Notes: generated from the sequence alone by a model not told the origin. Numbered from the stretch's first letter, positions 1-11,399 are shown. The stretch: 64,000 nt of DNA from Pseudomonadota bacterium (GCA_023433705.1 JAEYUC010000043.1:1-64000); one strand, 5' to 3'. Translations and numbers: made by a program.

Positions 1-1187
1 ACGCACAACACCGGCCCGAAGATCTCCTCGCGATAGATCCGCATGCCCGGCTGCACGCGGTCGAACAAACTACCGCCGAGGAAGAAGCCCCGCTCGTATC
101 CGGACAGCTTGAAGCCGCGGCCGTCGATCACGAGCTGCGCGCCCTCCTGCACGCCGGCGTCGATGTATCCGCACACGCGCTCGCGGTGCGCCGCGGTGAT
201 GAGCGGCCCCATGTCCGCATCGCCGTTCTGCGACTGATCGATGCGCAGCTTGCGCACGCGATCCGCGAGCGCCGCGACGAGTCTGTCCGCGGCGGCATCC
301 CCGACCGCGACCGCGACCGAAATCGCCATGCAACGTTCGCCGGCCGAGCCGTACGCCGCGCCCAGCAATGCATCGGCCGTCAGGTTCACGTCCGCGTCCG
401 GCAACATCACGAGGTGATTCTTCGCGCCGCCGAGCGCCTGCACTCGTTTGCCGTGCGCCGTGCCTTCACGCTGCACGTATTCGGCGATGGGCGTGGAACC
501 GACGAAACTCACGGCGTCCACCTGCGGGTGCCGCAGCAACGCGTCGACCGCGACCTTGTCGCCGTTGACGACGTTAAACACACCGGGCGGCAGCCCCGCC
601 TCCGCCAGCCACTTCGCGAGCAGCAATCCGGCGCCCGGATCACGCTCCGAAGGCTTGAGAATGAACGTGTTTCCGCACACGAGCGCGACGGGGAACATCC
701 ACATCGGGACCATCGCCGGGAAATTGAACGGCGTGATGCCGACCGCGACGCCCACCGGCTGACGCAGGCTGTAACTGTCGATGCCGCTCCCGACGTTGTC
801 CGCGAATTCGCCCTTCGTGAGGTGTGGCGCGCCGCAGGCGAACTCCACCACTTCGAGCCCGCGCGTGACCTCGCCCGCCGCGTCGCTCACGAGTTTGCCG
901 TGCTCGGAGGCGATCAGCGTCGCGAGCTCCGCGCGGCGTTGCTCGAGGATTTCCTTGAACCGGAACAGGATCCGCGCGCGTTTCAGCGCGGGCGTCGCGG
1001 CCCACACGGGAAATGCCGCACGCGCGGCACGCACCGCCTCATCGACTTCCGTTTCCGAAGCGAGCGCGACGCGCGAGGCCACGATGCCCAGAGAGGGATT
1101 GAAGACATCGGCGGCGCGACCGGAATTGCCGGCCACGGCGTTTCCACCGATCCAGTGCGTATAGGTGTTTACCCGTTCGTGCGTCAT
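1..1187 (-). CDS. mmsA: CoA-acylating methylmalonate-semialdehyde dehydrogenase, 3' end outside window
   Basis: Oxidises methylmalonate semialdehyde (and malonate semialdehyde) to propionyl-CoA or acetyl-CoA with NAD and CoA, in valine and beta-alanine breakdown; cytosolic. Translation from ATG at 1187 opens with MTHERVNTYTHWIGG, then shows the aldehyde dehydrogenase Rossmann fold with ITPFNFPAMVPMWM, the FVGSTPIAEYV nucleotide loop, QALGGAKNH and the active-site cysteine in GSAGERCMAISVAV. The CoA-acylating family has this asparagine-rich loop in place of the usual general-base glutamate. About 395 codons are present of roughly 500 expected; the rest runs off the left edge, ending in EEIFGPVLCV. 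No neighbour in the window belongs to the same pathway. The family call is secure; the exact substrate is inferred from the loop motifs. Confidence 0.93.
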   Translation of the reverse strand, partial: MTHERVNTYTHWIGGNAVAGNSGRAADVFNPSLGIVASRVALASETEVDEAVRAARAAFPVWAATPALKRARILFRFKEILEQRRAELATLIASEHGKLVSDAAGEVTRGLEVVEFACGAPHLTKGEFADNVGSGIDSYSLRQPVGVAVGITPFNFPAMVPMWMFPVALVCGNTFILKPSERDPGAGLLLAKWLAEAGLPPGVFNVVNGDKVAVDALLRHPQVDAVSFVGSTPIAEYVQREGTAHGKRVQALGGAKNHLVMLPDADVNLTADALLGAAYGSAGERCMAISVAVAVGDAAADRLVAALADRVRKLRIDQSQNGDADMGPLITAAHRERVCGYIDAGVQEGAQLVIDGRGFKLSGYERGFFLGGSLFDRVQPGMRIYREEIFGPVLC

Positions 1188-1245
1188 GACGTGCCGAGTG
1201 TAGCGCCGCCCAACAAAGGAGACGAATTCGGCGATACTCTCGGTG

Positions 1246-1902
1246 ATGACCGAACCGCCCATGGAGCACAAACAGCTGCTGAACGACATCGACCGCGCGA
1301 TGTCGGAGGCGACCGACGAGAAGACCCGGGCCGAGCTCGCACAATTGAAGCAACGCCTGAGCACGCCGGAGATGCTGGAAATCGCGCGCGAACTGGCGAC
1401 GCATCGCGATCGCGGCGCGCGGCCGCGCGATCCCGTACTGGAATTTCACGTGCCGCTCGTGCCGATGGTCCTCACCGCCGCGGCCGGCGTGATCGCTACC
1501 GCGGTATGCCTGTTCGCGGTCGCCGACGGCCTCAAGAGCCCCGTGGCGTTCCTGCTCGGCAAACCCTTCAATCCCTGGGTGGTCGCCGCCGTGGCGGGCG
1601 CGTTCGCCGTGGCTTTTGCGGCACTGTCCCTGATGCGCAGCTTCTCGGTGCGCTGCGATACGACGGGCATGTTGTCGCGCGCCCCCGGCAGGCGCTTTGG
1701 CCAGTTGCGAGTCGGCGCGATGCGCTGGGAGGACATCCGTTCGCTAGTGGAGCGCGATTCGGACCGCGTGCTCGAGGTGCATGCCGCGGACGGCAAGGTG
1801 TTCGACATTCCGATGCGGATAACTAACTACCCGGTGCTCAAGCAACACCTGGAGAACATGGTGCGACTGTACGGAGAATTGGGGGCAGCCCCCGTTTCCT
1901 AG
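1246..1902 (+). CDS. Hypothetical two-helix membrane protein
   Basis: Function not recognised. The 218-residue product has a charged, helical N-terminus (about residues 1-60), two hydrophobic segments near 71-95 and 106-128, and a C-terminal cytosolic-looking domain of about 85 residues. That tail (SVRCDTTGMLSR, then WEDIRSLVERDSDRVLEVHA) resembles the PH-like folds often placed after paired membrane helices, but this is inference. ATG at 1246 is chosen; GTG at 1243 and ATG at 1261 are alternatives, and none has a well-spaced Shine-Dalgarno site. The last codons and the stop lie inside a G/C palindromic repeat (about 1883-1919), so the natural C-terminus may have been altered by that element. 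Confidence 0.6.
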   Translation: MTEPPMEHKQLLNDIDRAMSEATDEKTRAELAQLKQRLSTPEMLEIARELATHRDRGARPRDPVLEFHVPLVPMVLTAAAGVIATAVCLFAVADGLKSPVAFLLGKPFNPWVVAAVAGAFAVAFAALSLMRSFSVRCDTTGMLSRAPGRRFGQLRVGAMRWEDIRSLVERDSDRVLEVHAADGKVFDIPMRITNYPVLKQHLENMVRLYGELGAAPVS

Positions 1903-1919
1903 CAAAAGGGGTCAGCCCT
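1883..1919 (+). repeat. Palindromic REP-like element, copy 1
   Basis: The segment GCCCCCGTTTCCTAGCAAAAGGGG followed by TCAGCCC pairs CCCC-TTT with AAA-GGGG around a short loop. A close relative in the same orientation lies at 16235-16267, just after another plus-strand gene. The TAG inside the loop is the stop codon of the preceding membrane protein gene. It may act as a transcription end or mRNA 3' stabiliser. Confidence 0.6.
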
Positions 1920-1931
1920 CACGCGTCTTCG

Positions 1932-2387
1932 TCATCGCTTTTGCGCCCGGAAGTTGCTGATTTCGAAATACGAGGACGTGTCCGTCTCTTCGGTGTGGGG
2001 CTCCAACCTCGCCTTCACCGGAAATCCAAACGCCGGATCGGATTCCCACTCGATCCGATCCATCGGGAGTTCGAGCAATCGTCGAATTTCGGTGAACAGT
2101 TCGGCGACAGTGTGGCCTCCACATTTATCGGGTTTCCACGGCCCAGGCCTTTCCCACGTGTAACGCGACTTCGCGGTGCATCTGCCGTTTTCCACGCGTA
2201 TCAGGTATGTCGTGTACCCGAAGGCGCCGCCGCTTTTCAGCGTGTAGGAGTAGCGCTTCGGCGCCGCGCCCGACCACTGCATTTCCGCGCGCGAAACCTC
2301 GGCCTTGAGCTCGGCCATCCGTTCGGTCGCGATCGCGGTATCGGGCTCCGCAACGAGCAGTATCGCCGCCAGTTCCGCCAGCAACAT
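1932..2387 (-). CDS. DUF6174-like exported protein
   Basis: A 151-residue protein with a hydrophobic, signal-like N-terminus (MLLAELAAILLVAEPDTAIA) and a body resembling the DUF6174 family: KRYSYTLKSGGAFGYTTYLIRVENGRC, then a region closing with the WESDPAFGFPVKARLEP strand pair that is typical of the family. The family has no established function. ATG overlaps nothing but directly abuts the TAG stop of the upstream acetyltransferase gene (TAGATG), so the two are likely translationally coupled. No lipobox is visible, so the protein is probably periplasmic or membrane-tethered. Family assignment is by pattern recall and is moderate. Confidence 0.6.
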   Translation of the reverse strand: MLLAELAAILLVAEPDTAIATERMAELKAEVSRAEMQWSGAAPKRYSYTLKSGGAFGYTTYLIRVENGRCTAKSRYTWERPGPWKPDKCGGHTVAELFTEIRRLLELPMDRIEWESDPAFGFPVKARLEPHTEETDTSSYFEISNFRAQKR

Positions 2388-2834
2388 CTATGCGTCTCCC
2401 ACCACTTCTCGCAGGTGGATCAGCGGAAACGGACGCCCCGCGGTATCCGTCGGGGAGCGTCCGATGACTTCGAATCCATTCGCGAGATAGAACCCCAGCG
2501 CCGCGGGATTCTGCTCGTTCACATCCACGACGAGTGAGCCCTTCAACTTCCGCGCGTGCGCCAGCATGAGTTTGCCGCCTCCGCAACCGATGTGATCCGG
2601 ATCGATGAACAAACCCTCGAGCGAGTTGCCGCCGAGCACCATGAAGCCGATGGGCTCGTCGGCTTCCGTACAGAGCACCCAGGTTTCGAGCTTCGGCAGC
2701 ACCTGCTCGCGCACCAGCGGCTCGAGCGTGCGGATATCGTCTTCGGAAAGGAACTCGTGAGTCGCGCGCACCGAGCGCAGCCAGACCTGGACGAGCGGCT
2801 CGATCTCGCCCGGGGCGATTTCCCGGATCTTCAT
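2388..2834 (-). CDS. GNAT acetyltransferase, YjaB-like
   Basis: Acetyl-CoA dependent N-acetyltransferase of 148 residues. The order of motifs follows E. coli YjaB: an N-terminal WLRSVRATHEFLSEDDI helix, the IGFMVLGGNSLEGLFIDP strand region, GCGGGKLMLAHA as the acetyl-CoA binding loop, and VNEQNPAALGFYLANGFEVIGRS at the C-terminus, ending PFPLIHL. Its own glycine loop (GCGGGK) matches the R/Q-x-x-G-x-G/A consensus loosely. It overlaps the upstream VOC gene by four bases (ATGA) and abuts the downstream DUF6174-like gene, so these three are one transcriptional unit. The natural acceptor is unknown. Confidence 0.85.
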   Translation of the reverse strand: MKIREIAPGEIEPLVQVWLRSVRATHEFLSEDDIRTLEPLVREQVLPKLETWVLCTEADEPIGFMVLGGNSLEGLFIDPDHIGCGGGKLMLAHARKLKGSLVVDVNEQNPAALGFYLANGFEVIGRSPTDTAGRPFPLIHLREVVGDA

Positions 2835-3199
2835 GCGCGCATGCCGGCGTAGATCGTGTGTCCCTGGTCGTCCTCGAACACGAGCTCGCGCGTGCCCCAG
2901 TCCGTATCGCCGGGCGGCTGGATCAGGTCCACGCCTGCCTCGCGCAACTGCTCCGCGAACGCGTCGACGTCGTCGACACCGAGGTACAGATCGAAGTGCC
3001 CTCCGTCCTTGACGAATCGCACCGATGGGTCGGAAGTGTCCACCTGCTTGAGATGAAACGCGCCGCCGCTCGAACGGATGCCCGCGTAGAAATCCGCGTG
3101 GCGGAAGGCGAGCTCGAGCCCTACCTTCTCCGTGTAGAACCGGATGCTGCCGTCGAGATCCGTCGTGCGCAGCTGCGGAGTGATGGTTAGAACGGACAT
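2831..3199 (-). CDS. VOC family (glyoxalase/bleomycin resistance-like) protein
   Basis: A 122-residue vicinal-oxygen-chelate fold protein: two beta-alpha-beta-beta-beta modules, with ITPQLRTTDLDGSIRFYTEKVGLEL opening the first and DVDAFAEQLREAGVDLIQPPGDTDWGTRELVFEDDQGHTIYAG forming the second. Metal-binding positions cannot be assigned with certainty; the likely glutamate is in TRELVFED. A strong Shine-Dalgarno AGGAGG lies five to six bases before ATG at 3199. It follows the EamA transporter by eight bases and overlaps the acetyltransferase by four, so it bridges the glycogen run to the small downstream genes. Substrate unknown. Confidence 0.85.
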   Translation of the reverse strand: MSVLTITPQLRTTDLDGSIRFYTEKVGLELAFRHADFYAGIRSSGGAFHLKQVDTSDPSVRFVKDGGHFDLYLGVDDVDAFAEQLREAGVDLIQPPGDTDWGTRELVFEDDQGHTIYAGMRA

Positions 3200-3207
3200 A
3201 CGTCCTC

Positions 3208-4098
3208 CTAGGCTTTCGACACCATCATGACGCCGGCAATCGTAACCGCTCCGCCGATCAGCATCGAGACCAGCAGTTGCTCACCTAACAACAACACGCT
3301 GATCGCGACTCCGAACACGGGCACCAGGTTGTTGAAAATGCTGGTAGGACCGGCGCCGATGCGTTTGACCGAGGTGTAGTACCACACGAAGGCCAGCGCG
3401 GTACCGAAGACGCCGAGATACAGCAACGACACGTTCACGCGCCAGTCGAAGTGCGCGGCCGTGAGGGTCGCGAACTGCGGCGCGGAGACGATGCCGAGCA
3501 TCACCGCGCCCCAGAGCGCCGCGTAGTTGGTTGCCGCCAGCGGCGACAACCCACCGAGCACCTTGCGGCCGACGACGGTGTACAGCGCCCAGGACGTCAC
3601 CGCGCCGAACATCAGCAGCTCGCCTACCCCGATGCTGCCGGACGCGAGACTGAGAAGGTCGCCGCGCGACACGACGATCGCCACGCCCAGCAGCGCGATG
3701 ACGACGCCCAGCCAGCGCCGCGGGCTCAGGCTTTCGCGCAGCGCCAGCGCCGAGATCGCGATCGTGATGGCGGGATTCAGCGCGATGATCAGCGCGGCGC
3801 GGCTCGCGGGCAGCCGATCGAGCGCTCCCATGAAGAACAGGTTGTACGCGAATACGCCGAACAGGCCGAGCACGAACGTGCCCATCCACTGCCGGCGCGT
3901 GAGTTTCGGCAGACCGCCTTCGAGCGCGAACGCCGCGACCAGCAACGCGATGCAGGCGACCACGTACCGCGCGAACGAACCCATGAGCGGCGTCAGCGAC
4001 GCGACGACGATCTTGCCACCGACGAACGTGCCGCCCCAGATCGCGGGCACAGCGACGAGTCGCGCGTAATCCGCGCCGCGCGGTCGGGCGTCGCTCAC
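3208..4098 (-). CDS. EamA/DMT family transporter
   Basis: Inner-membrane transporter of 296 residues with ten predicted membrane helices arranged as two EamA repeats. The first repeat carries AIWGGTFVGGKIVV and LIIALNPAITIAI; the second carries FGAVTSWALYTVVGRKVLG, LVPVFGVAISVLLLGE and ends GGAVTIAGVMMVSKA. The start is GTG at 4098, which overlaps the TGA of cysQ (GTGA), so it is translationally coupled; longer upstream starts would read through cysQ in another frame. Members export amino acids, sugars or metabolites; the cargo here is unknown. Its place at the end of the glycogen/cysQ run does not settle the substrate. Confidence 0.88.
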   Translation of the reverse strand: MSDARPRGADYARLVAVPAIWGGTFVGGKIVVASLTPLMGSFARYVVACIALLVAAFALEGGLPKLTRRQWMGTFVLGLFGVFAYNLFFMGALDRLPASRAALIIALNPAITIAISALALRESLSPRRWLGVVIALLGVAIVVSRGDLLSLASGSIGVGELLMFGAVTSWALYTVVGRKVLGGLSPLAATNYAALWGAVMLGIVSAPQFATLTAAHFDWRVNVSLLYLGVFGTALAFVWYYTSVKRIGAGPTSIFNNLVPVFGVAISVLLLGEQLLVSMLIGGAVTIAGVMMVSKA

Positions 4099-4910
4099 GT
4101 CGCGCGGCCCGGCGCGACGCCACGAGCAACGCCACGAGCGACGCCACGAGCGACGAAATCGCCGTTGCGGAAACCCGGCTTGCCGTAGCGGAACGGCGCA
4201 CCCTCGAGATCCGTGACGCATCCACCCGCTGCCATGAGCACGGCCTGCCCCGCGGCGGTATCCCACTCCATCGTCGTGCCGATGCGTGGATAGATGTCGG
4301 CCTCGCCGGCCGCCACCAGGCAGAACTTGAGCGACGAGCCGATCGAGCGGAACTCCTTGATCGGGTAGTTGGCGAGCAACGCGTCCGTCTCCGGCGTGCG
4401 ATGCGAACGCGACGCGACGGCCGTGAGGCCACCGGCCGGCTCGGGCCGCGTGCGGATCGGGGTACCGAACGAAGGCATCGTGCCGTCGGCATCCGCATCG
4501 ATGCGCCCCGCTTTCCCGGCGCGCACGTCACCCCAGTACAACTCGTGCCGCGCGGGCGCGTAGACCACGCCGAGCACCGGCTCACCCGCCTCGATCAGCG
4601 CCACGTTCACGGTGAATTCGTCCCGATGACTCACGAACTCTCGCGTGCCGTCGAGCGGATCGACCAGGAAGAACCGCTCCGCGATGACCGGCACCTTGCC
4701 CGCGGCCACGGCCTCTTCCGCAACTACCGGCACGTCGGGCGCGATGACCGCGAGATCCTCGAGAATGATCTTCTCCGCGGCCTCGTCCGCGACCGTGACG
4801 GGCGAGGCATCCGCCTTCTCCTTCACGGTGAATCCCTGCGCGTATACGGCCATGATCGCGCCGCCCGCGCGCTGCGCGGTATAGATGAGGGACTGCAGCA
4901 ACGAAATCAT
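4095..4910 (-). CDS. cysQ: 3'(2'),5'-bisphosphate nucleotidase
   Basis: Removes the 3'-phosphate from adenosine 3',5'-bisphosphate (PAP) left by sulfate assimilation, giving AMP; magnesium dependent, lithium sensitive family. Of 271 residues, the inositol-phosphatase motifs are visible: an early VAEEAV acidic site, FFLVDPLDGTREFV metal site, and the C-terminal MEWDTAAGQAVLMAAGG. Start ATG at 4910 overlaps the malQ stop (ATGA). The extreme C-terminus is odd: ARGVARGVARGVAPGRAT is encoded by a 12-bp tandem repeat at 4114-4155, a replication-slippage product that extends the protein past the usual family end. Its presence in a glycogen gene run is unusual and likely reflects coupling rather than shared chemistry. 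Confidence 0.93.
   Translation of the reverse strand: MISLLQSLIYTAQRAGGAIMAVYAQGFTVKEKADASPVTVADEAAEKIILEDLAVIAPDVPVVAEEAVAAGKVPVIAERFFLVDPLDGTREFVSHRDEFTVNVALIEAGEPVLGVVYAPARHELYWGDVRAGKAGRIDADADGTMPSFGTPIRTRPEPAGGLTAVASRSHRTPETDALLANYPIKEFRSIGSSLKFCLVAAGEADIYPRIGTTMEWDTAAGQAVLMAAGGCVTDLEGAPFRYGKPGFRNGDFVARGVARGVARGVAPGRAT
4114..4155. repeat. 12-bp tandem repeat in the cysQ 3' end
   Basis: Three and a half copies of the unit GCGACGCCACGA, the second with one substitution (GCAACGCCACGA). As the unit is a multiple of three it adds four-residue repeats (ARGV-type) to the CysQ tail without shifting the frame or the overlapping EamA start. Confidence 0.85.
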
Positions 4911-7120
4911 GCGATCAACATCTCCGGTTCCCTGCGCGCGGCGGACATCGCGGCCGCGAGCTCGCGCACGTCGTCGCGCGCGAAGATCTCGCGCGCGCTC
5001 ATCGTCATGCGGCGCGTCCAGTTCGAGTACTCCGTACTCGTGCCGGGAACGTTGACGGGATCCAGCATGCCGATCATGTCCTCGAGTTGAATCGTGACCA
5101 GCGCGGCGCGGCTGCGGCACAGGAACACGTGCACGGCGCGCGCGAGCGCGGCGGAATATTCTGGCACTCCGTCGCCGTCCTCGGGCCAGAGATTTTCACG
5201 CCGCAGCGCACGCAGCAGCCGTTCCCGCTCGAACATGCGCTGCTCCCGGGCACGGGCGGCGTCCTCCGGCTGTGGATAGAAGTCGAGCCGCTCCCAGATG
5301 TCGATGTCGTGCCCCTTCCACCAGCCGTGCAAGGTAGGCAGATCGTGCGTGGTGACCGTGGCGAGCGCATGACGCACGTACGACACGGGCGCGACGAACT
5401 CGCCGTTGCGCTGTTCGAACATGACGACCTTGTAGTGATAGACGCCGAACTGCGGCAGCGCGCGGCGGATCTCGTCCGGGACGACACCCAGGTCCTCGCC
5501 GACCACGAGGCATTGCTGGCGCTGGCTCTCGAGCGCCACGATGCCGAGCAGGTCCTCGAGTGGATAGTGCACGTAGCCGCCGTCCACCGACTTCATGCCG
5601 CGCGGCACCCACCATTGACGGAACAGCGCCATCACGTGATCGAGGCGCAACGCGCCGCAGTAACGCATGCTGCCGCGCAGCAGCGCGACGAACGGCGCGT
5701 AGGCGGCGCGCCGCAGCGCGCGCGGATCCTGCGGCGGTATGCCCCACTCCTGCCCGGCGATGCCGAGCGGATCGGGCGGCGCACCGATGGCCGCGCCCGT
5801 GCAATACAGCGATTGATCCGACCAGGTCTCCGAGCCCGAGGCGTTCACGCCCACGGCGTAGTCGCCGTAGAGGCCGATGCCGAGACCCAGGTCGCGCGCG
5901 AGCATGCGCACGGCGCCCAATTGCTCGGCGGCCAGCCATTGCAGATAGCCATGGAAATCGACCTCGTCCGCGTGTTCCCGCGCGAAGCGGCGTACGGCCT
6001 CGCTGTGCGGGCTGCGATACTCCGGCGGCCAGTTGTGCCAGCCAGCGCTGGTGCCGAGCGTGCGGCGCAGATGGCCGTCGATCGCATCGAACAGGATGTG
6101 CAGGCGCATCGTCTCGCCACGCTCGCGCAGGAAAGCGCGACACGCAGCGGCGCGCGCGGTGTGACGTTGCAGGTGTTCGGTCTTGAAGCGGTCGAAGGCC
6201 GCGGCGAGCACGGGCATCTTGAGGCTGGCGACCGCTGGATAGTCGACGTGGCTCGCGGTGCGCAACGCCGCCAGCCTCGTGCGAAAACCCGGATCGCCCA
6301 TCAACGCCCGCGCACGCGCCGAGCTCTGCACCTCGGGCACGGCGCCGACGTCGATGAACATCACGTTCAACGCATGGCGGCTGGAAGCCGAATACGGCGA
6401 GTACAGCGACGCATCCGAGGGGAACAGCGCGTGTAATGGGCTGACTCCCACGAAGCCCGCGCCAGCCGCCGCCGCGAGCCGCAGCACCTCGGCGAGATCG
6501 CTGAAGTCGCCGATGCCCCAGTTGTGATCGGAGCGCAGCGTGTAAAGCTGCACCGCGACGCCCCAGAGCTTGTCACCGCGTTTGAGCTCCGGCGGCTCGT
6601 AACACTTTTCCGGCGTCACGATGAGCGGGCAGCTAGCGGGGGCCGCGAATTCGAGGTCGAGCTCGAGCTTGTGATAGCCGGTGGGCAGGTCCTCGGGCAG
6701 CGCGAGGTCGCGCAGCACGTACCAGCGGCCGTCCTGCTGATGCGAACCGCGTTCGGGCAGATCCCACGCGCGCACTTCGCCGTGGACCTCGCCGCCCTTC
6801 TCCAGGCGCACGGTCCAGCGGAGCAACGCGTTTTGTTCGATGGCGGGCGTGTTGATGCGAGCGGCGCGCGCGCCATTGCGCAGCACTACGACGTCGCCTA
6901 ACAACCCGACGGGGTGCGCGGCCTCCGAATCGCGGATTTCCGCTTCGAGTACGGCCGGATCGTCGAGCCGGCAATGCATCGCGCGCAGGATGCCGGCCTT
7001 GGTCGCGAGCGAGAAATGCTTGAGCTCGCCCAGATAGGAGTGATAGGCGTCGCCCAGGCCGCGCGCACGCGCCAGGCGCTGGATCAGCGGTTCGAGCGAT
7101 GCGAGCTCTTCACTTGCCAC
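4907..7120 (-). CDS. malQ: 4-alpha-glucanotransferase (amylomaltase)
   Basis: Transfers alpha-1,4-glucan segments between maltodextrins, disproportionating the short chains left by GlgX and GlgP and releasing glucose; cytosolic GH77 enzyme. The 737-residue length fits the long bacterial form with an N-terminal beta-sandwich extension (residues 1-160). GH77 signatures seen: KLWGVAVQLYTLRSDHNWGIGDFSDL, the nucleophile aspartate in ALRLDHVMALFRQWWVP (about D494), the acid in VVGEDLGVVPDEIR and the third aspartate in TTHDLPTLHGWW. The start is GTG at 7120, giving an 11-base overlap with glgX. The stop overlaps the cysQ start. It sits fourth in the glgP-glgB-glgX-malQ run. Confidence 0.96.
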   Translation of the reverse strand: MASEELASLEPLIQRLARARGLGDAYHSYLGELKHFSLATKAGILRAMHCRLDDPAVLEAEIRDSEAAHPVGLLGDVVVLRNGARAARINTPAIEQNALLRWTVRLEKGGEVHGEVRAWDLPERGSHQQDGRWYVLRDLALPEDLPTGYHKLELDLEFAAPASCPLIVTPEKCYEPPELKRGDKLWGVAVQLYTLRSDHNWGIGDFSDLAEVLRLAAAAGAGFVGVSPLHALFPSDASLYSPYSASSRHALNVMFIDVGAVPEVQSSARARALMGDPGFRTRLAALRTASHVDYPAVASLKMPVLAAAFDRFKTEHLQRHTARAAACRAFLRERGETMRLHILFDAIDGHLRRTLGTSAGWHNWPPEYRSPHSEAVRRFAREHADEVDFHGYLQWLAAEQLGAVRMLARDLGLGIGLYGDYAVGVNASGSETWSDQSLYCTGAAIGAPPDPLGIAGQEWGIPPQDPRALRRAAYAPFVALLRGSMRYCGALRLDHVMALFRQWWVPRGMKSVDGGYVHYPLEDLLGIVALESQRQQCLVVGEDLGVVPDEIRRALPQFGVYHYKVVMFEQRNGEFVAPVSYVRHALATVTTHDLPTLHGWWKGHDIDIWERLDFYPQPEDAARAREQRMFERERLLRALRRENLWPEDGDGVPEYSAALARAVHVFLCRSRAALVTIQLEDMIGMLDPVNVPGTSTEYSNWTRRMTMSAREIFARDDVRELAAAMSAARREPEMLIA

Positions 7121-9172
7121 GTTGCAACGCCAGTGTCTGGAAAGGTCCGACCTTGACCGGCCCCGCGGGCAGCAGCAGCTCCGGCACGATGCCGACGGGA
7201 TGCGCCGTGTCGATGATCACTTCCCAGCCGCGCGAGTCGACGGCCGGCACGCGGAACTCGCATTCGTGTTCGGTGGGATTCAGCAGCAACATCAGGTGCG
7301 GCTCCGCCGCCGTGCCGCCGAGCCCGATCGCCAGTTGCCGCAGATCGGGGTTGTTCCATTCGTGGTCGGCCATCTCGTGACCGTCGGGGTGCCACCACGA
7401 GATGTCGCGGTGACTCGCGCGGATCGCGCCCTTGAGGAAGGTCTCGCGGCGCAACTCGGGGCACTCGCGCCTGAGGCTGGCCAGGCCGCGCACGAACTGC
7501 AGCAGGCCGTCGTCCTCCTTGAGTCCGGTCCAATCCACCCAGCTGATGTCGTTGTCCTGGCAGTACGCGTTGTTGTTGCCCTGCTGCGTGCGGTACAGCT
7601 CGTCGCCGGCGAGCAGCATCGGCACGCCTTGCGAGAAGAACAGTGTCGTCAGCAGGTTGCGCACCTGGCGACGGCGCAGCGCGATGATCTTCGGATCGTC
7701 GGTGGGGCCTTCGACGCCGCAGTTCCAGCTCTGGTTGTGTGAGTGACCGTCGCGGTTGTTCTCGAGGTTGGCCTCGTTGTGGCGCTCGTTGTACGAGACC
7801 GTGTCGCGCAGCGTGAAACCGTCGTGCGCGGCCACGAAATTGATGCTGGCGCTGGGTTTGCGGCCGTTGCGGCGGAACAGGTCGGAGGATCCGGCGAAAC
7901 GTTCCGCGAAGCCGCCCAGCATCCTGCGGCCGCCATGCCAGAACGCTCGCATCGTGTCGCGGTAGCGGTCGTTCCACTCCGACCAGCCGGGTGGAAAGTT
8001 GCCGAGTTGATAGCCGCCCAGGCCCACGTCCCAGGGCTCGGCGATGAGTTTCACGTAGGCGAGCACCGGGTCGGCACGCAGCGCGGCAAAAAACGGCGAG
8101 TTCGCGTTGAAGCCGGAGCGATCGCGGCCGAGCACGGTTGCGAGGTCGAACCGGAATCCATCGACGCGATACTCCTCCGCGAAGTAACGCAGCGACGCCA
8201 GGATGTCCGCCTGCACGATCGGGTGATCGCAGGCCACCGTGTTGCCGACTCCGGTAACGTCGTCGTAGAAGCGCCGGTCGGCCGCGCGGTGAAAGTAGTA
8301 AGCCCGGTTGTCGATGGCCTTGTACGAAAGTGTCGGCCCGAGCTCGTTGCCCTCCGCCGTGTGGTTGTAAACCACGTCGAGGATCACCTCGATACCCGCG
8401 GCGTGTAACGCCTTCACCGCCTGCTTGAGCTCGACCACCGGGTCCTTCACCGCGTAACGGCGCGTGGGCGCGAACCAGCCGATGCTGTTGTAGCCCCAGT
8501 AGTTGGTCAGACCGCGTTCGGTCAGGAAGCCTTCGCTCATGAAGGCATGCACGGGCATCAATTCGACCGCCGTCACGCCGATCGACTTCAGGTGATTGAG
8601 CACCGCCGGGACGGTCAACGCGAGATATTTGCCGCGCCATTCCGGAGGGACGTCCGGGTGCTTCTGCGTGAAACCCTTGACGTGCAGCTCGTAGATCAAG
8701 GTGTCGCGCCACGGCACCGCGGGCTGCTTGTCGCCGTTCCAGTCGAAAACGCCGTCGATCACGCGGCAGCGCGGCATCGCCGGAGCACTGTCGATGAGGC
8801 TGGGACGCAATCCTTCGGGGTCGGTCGGGTCGTAGCCCAGTATGGCCAGATCCCACATGGGCTCGCCCACGATGTCGCGCGCCCAGGGATCGAGCAGTAG
8901 TTTGTTCGCGTTGAAGCGGTAACCCTCGCGCGGATCGTAGGGCCCGTGCACGCGGATGCCGTACAGCGTGCCGACGCGCGCGAGCTCCTGCTCGACGAAG
9001 CCGTGATGGATCGCGCCGGTGCGGCCGGGCAGCGTGAGCCGCGCGGTTTCGTTCACGCCGCTCGCGTCGTAGATGCAGACGTCCACGCGCGTCGCGGCGC
9101 GCGACTGGATCGCAAAGTTGACGCCGTTTCCCGTGAACGTGGCGCCGAGCCGGTCCGGCGAGCCCTCCTTCA

Positions 9173-9173
<1 letters not shown>
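7110..9173 (-). CDS. glgX: Glycogen debranching enzyme
   Basis: GH13 isoamylase-type enzyme that hydrolyses alpha-1,6 branch points of glycogen after phosphorylase has trimmed the outer chains. The 687-residue protein has an N-terminal CBM48 domain (LGATFTGNGVNFAIQS), then a TIM barrel with IYELHVKGFT, DVVYNHTAEG, the nucleophile in DGFRFDLATVLGRD (about D343), acid/base in LIAEPWD and VAAHDGFTLRD, followed by a C-terminal beta domain. ATG at 9173 shares one base with the TGA of glgB (TGATG). The open frame continues upstream into glgB in another frame and should not be taken as a longer start. Products pass to MalQ, whose gene overlaps its 3' end. Confidence 0.96.
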
Positions 9174-11383
<2,210 letters not shown>

Positions 11384-11386
<3 letters not shown>

Positions 11387-11399
11387 GGAGCGTTCCTTT
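11384..11399 (-). promoter_or_regulatory. Shine-Dalgarno and ATT start of glgB
   Basis: On the minus strand AAAGGA (11399-11394) precedes ATT (11386-11384) with a seven-base spacer. No ATG, GTG or TTG is available in frame between the upstream TAA and the conserved N-terminal coding region, so this site most likely sets the glgB start. Confidence 0.55.

Noticed and set aside
186..1826. Long plus-strand open frame opposite mmsA
   Set aside because: It is arginine- and histidine-rich low-complexity sequence typical of the antisense frame of a high-GC gene; the minus-strand frame has clear dehydrogenase motifs.
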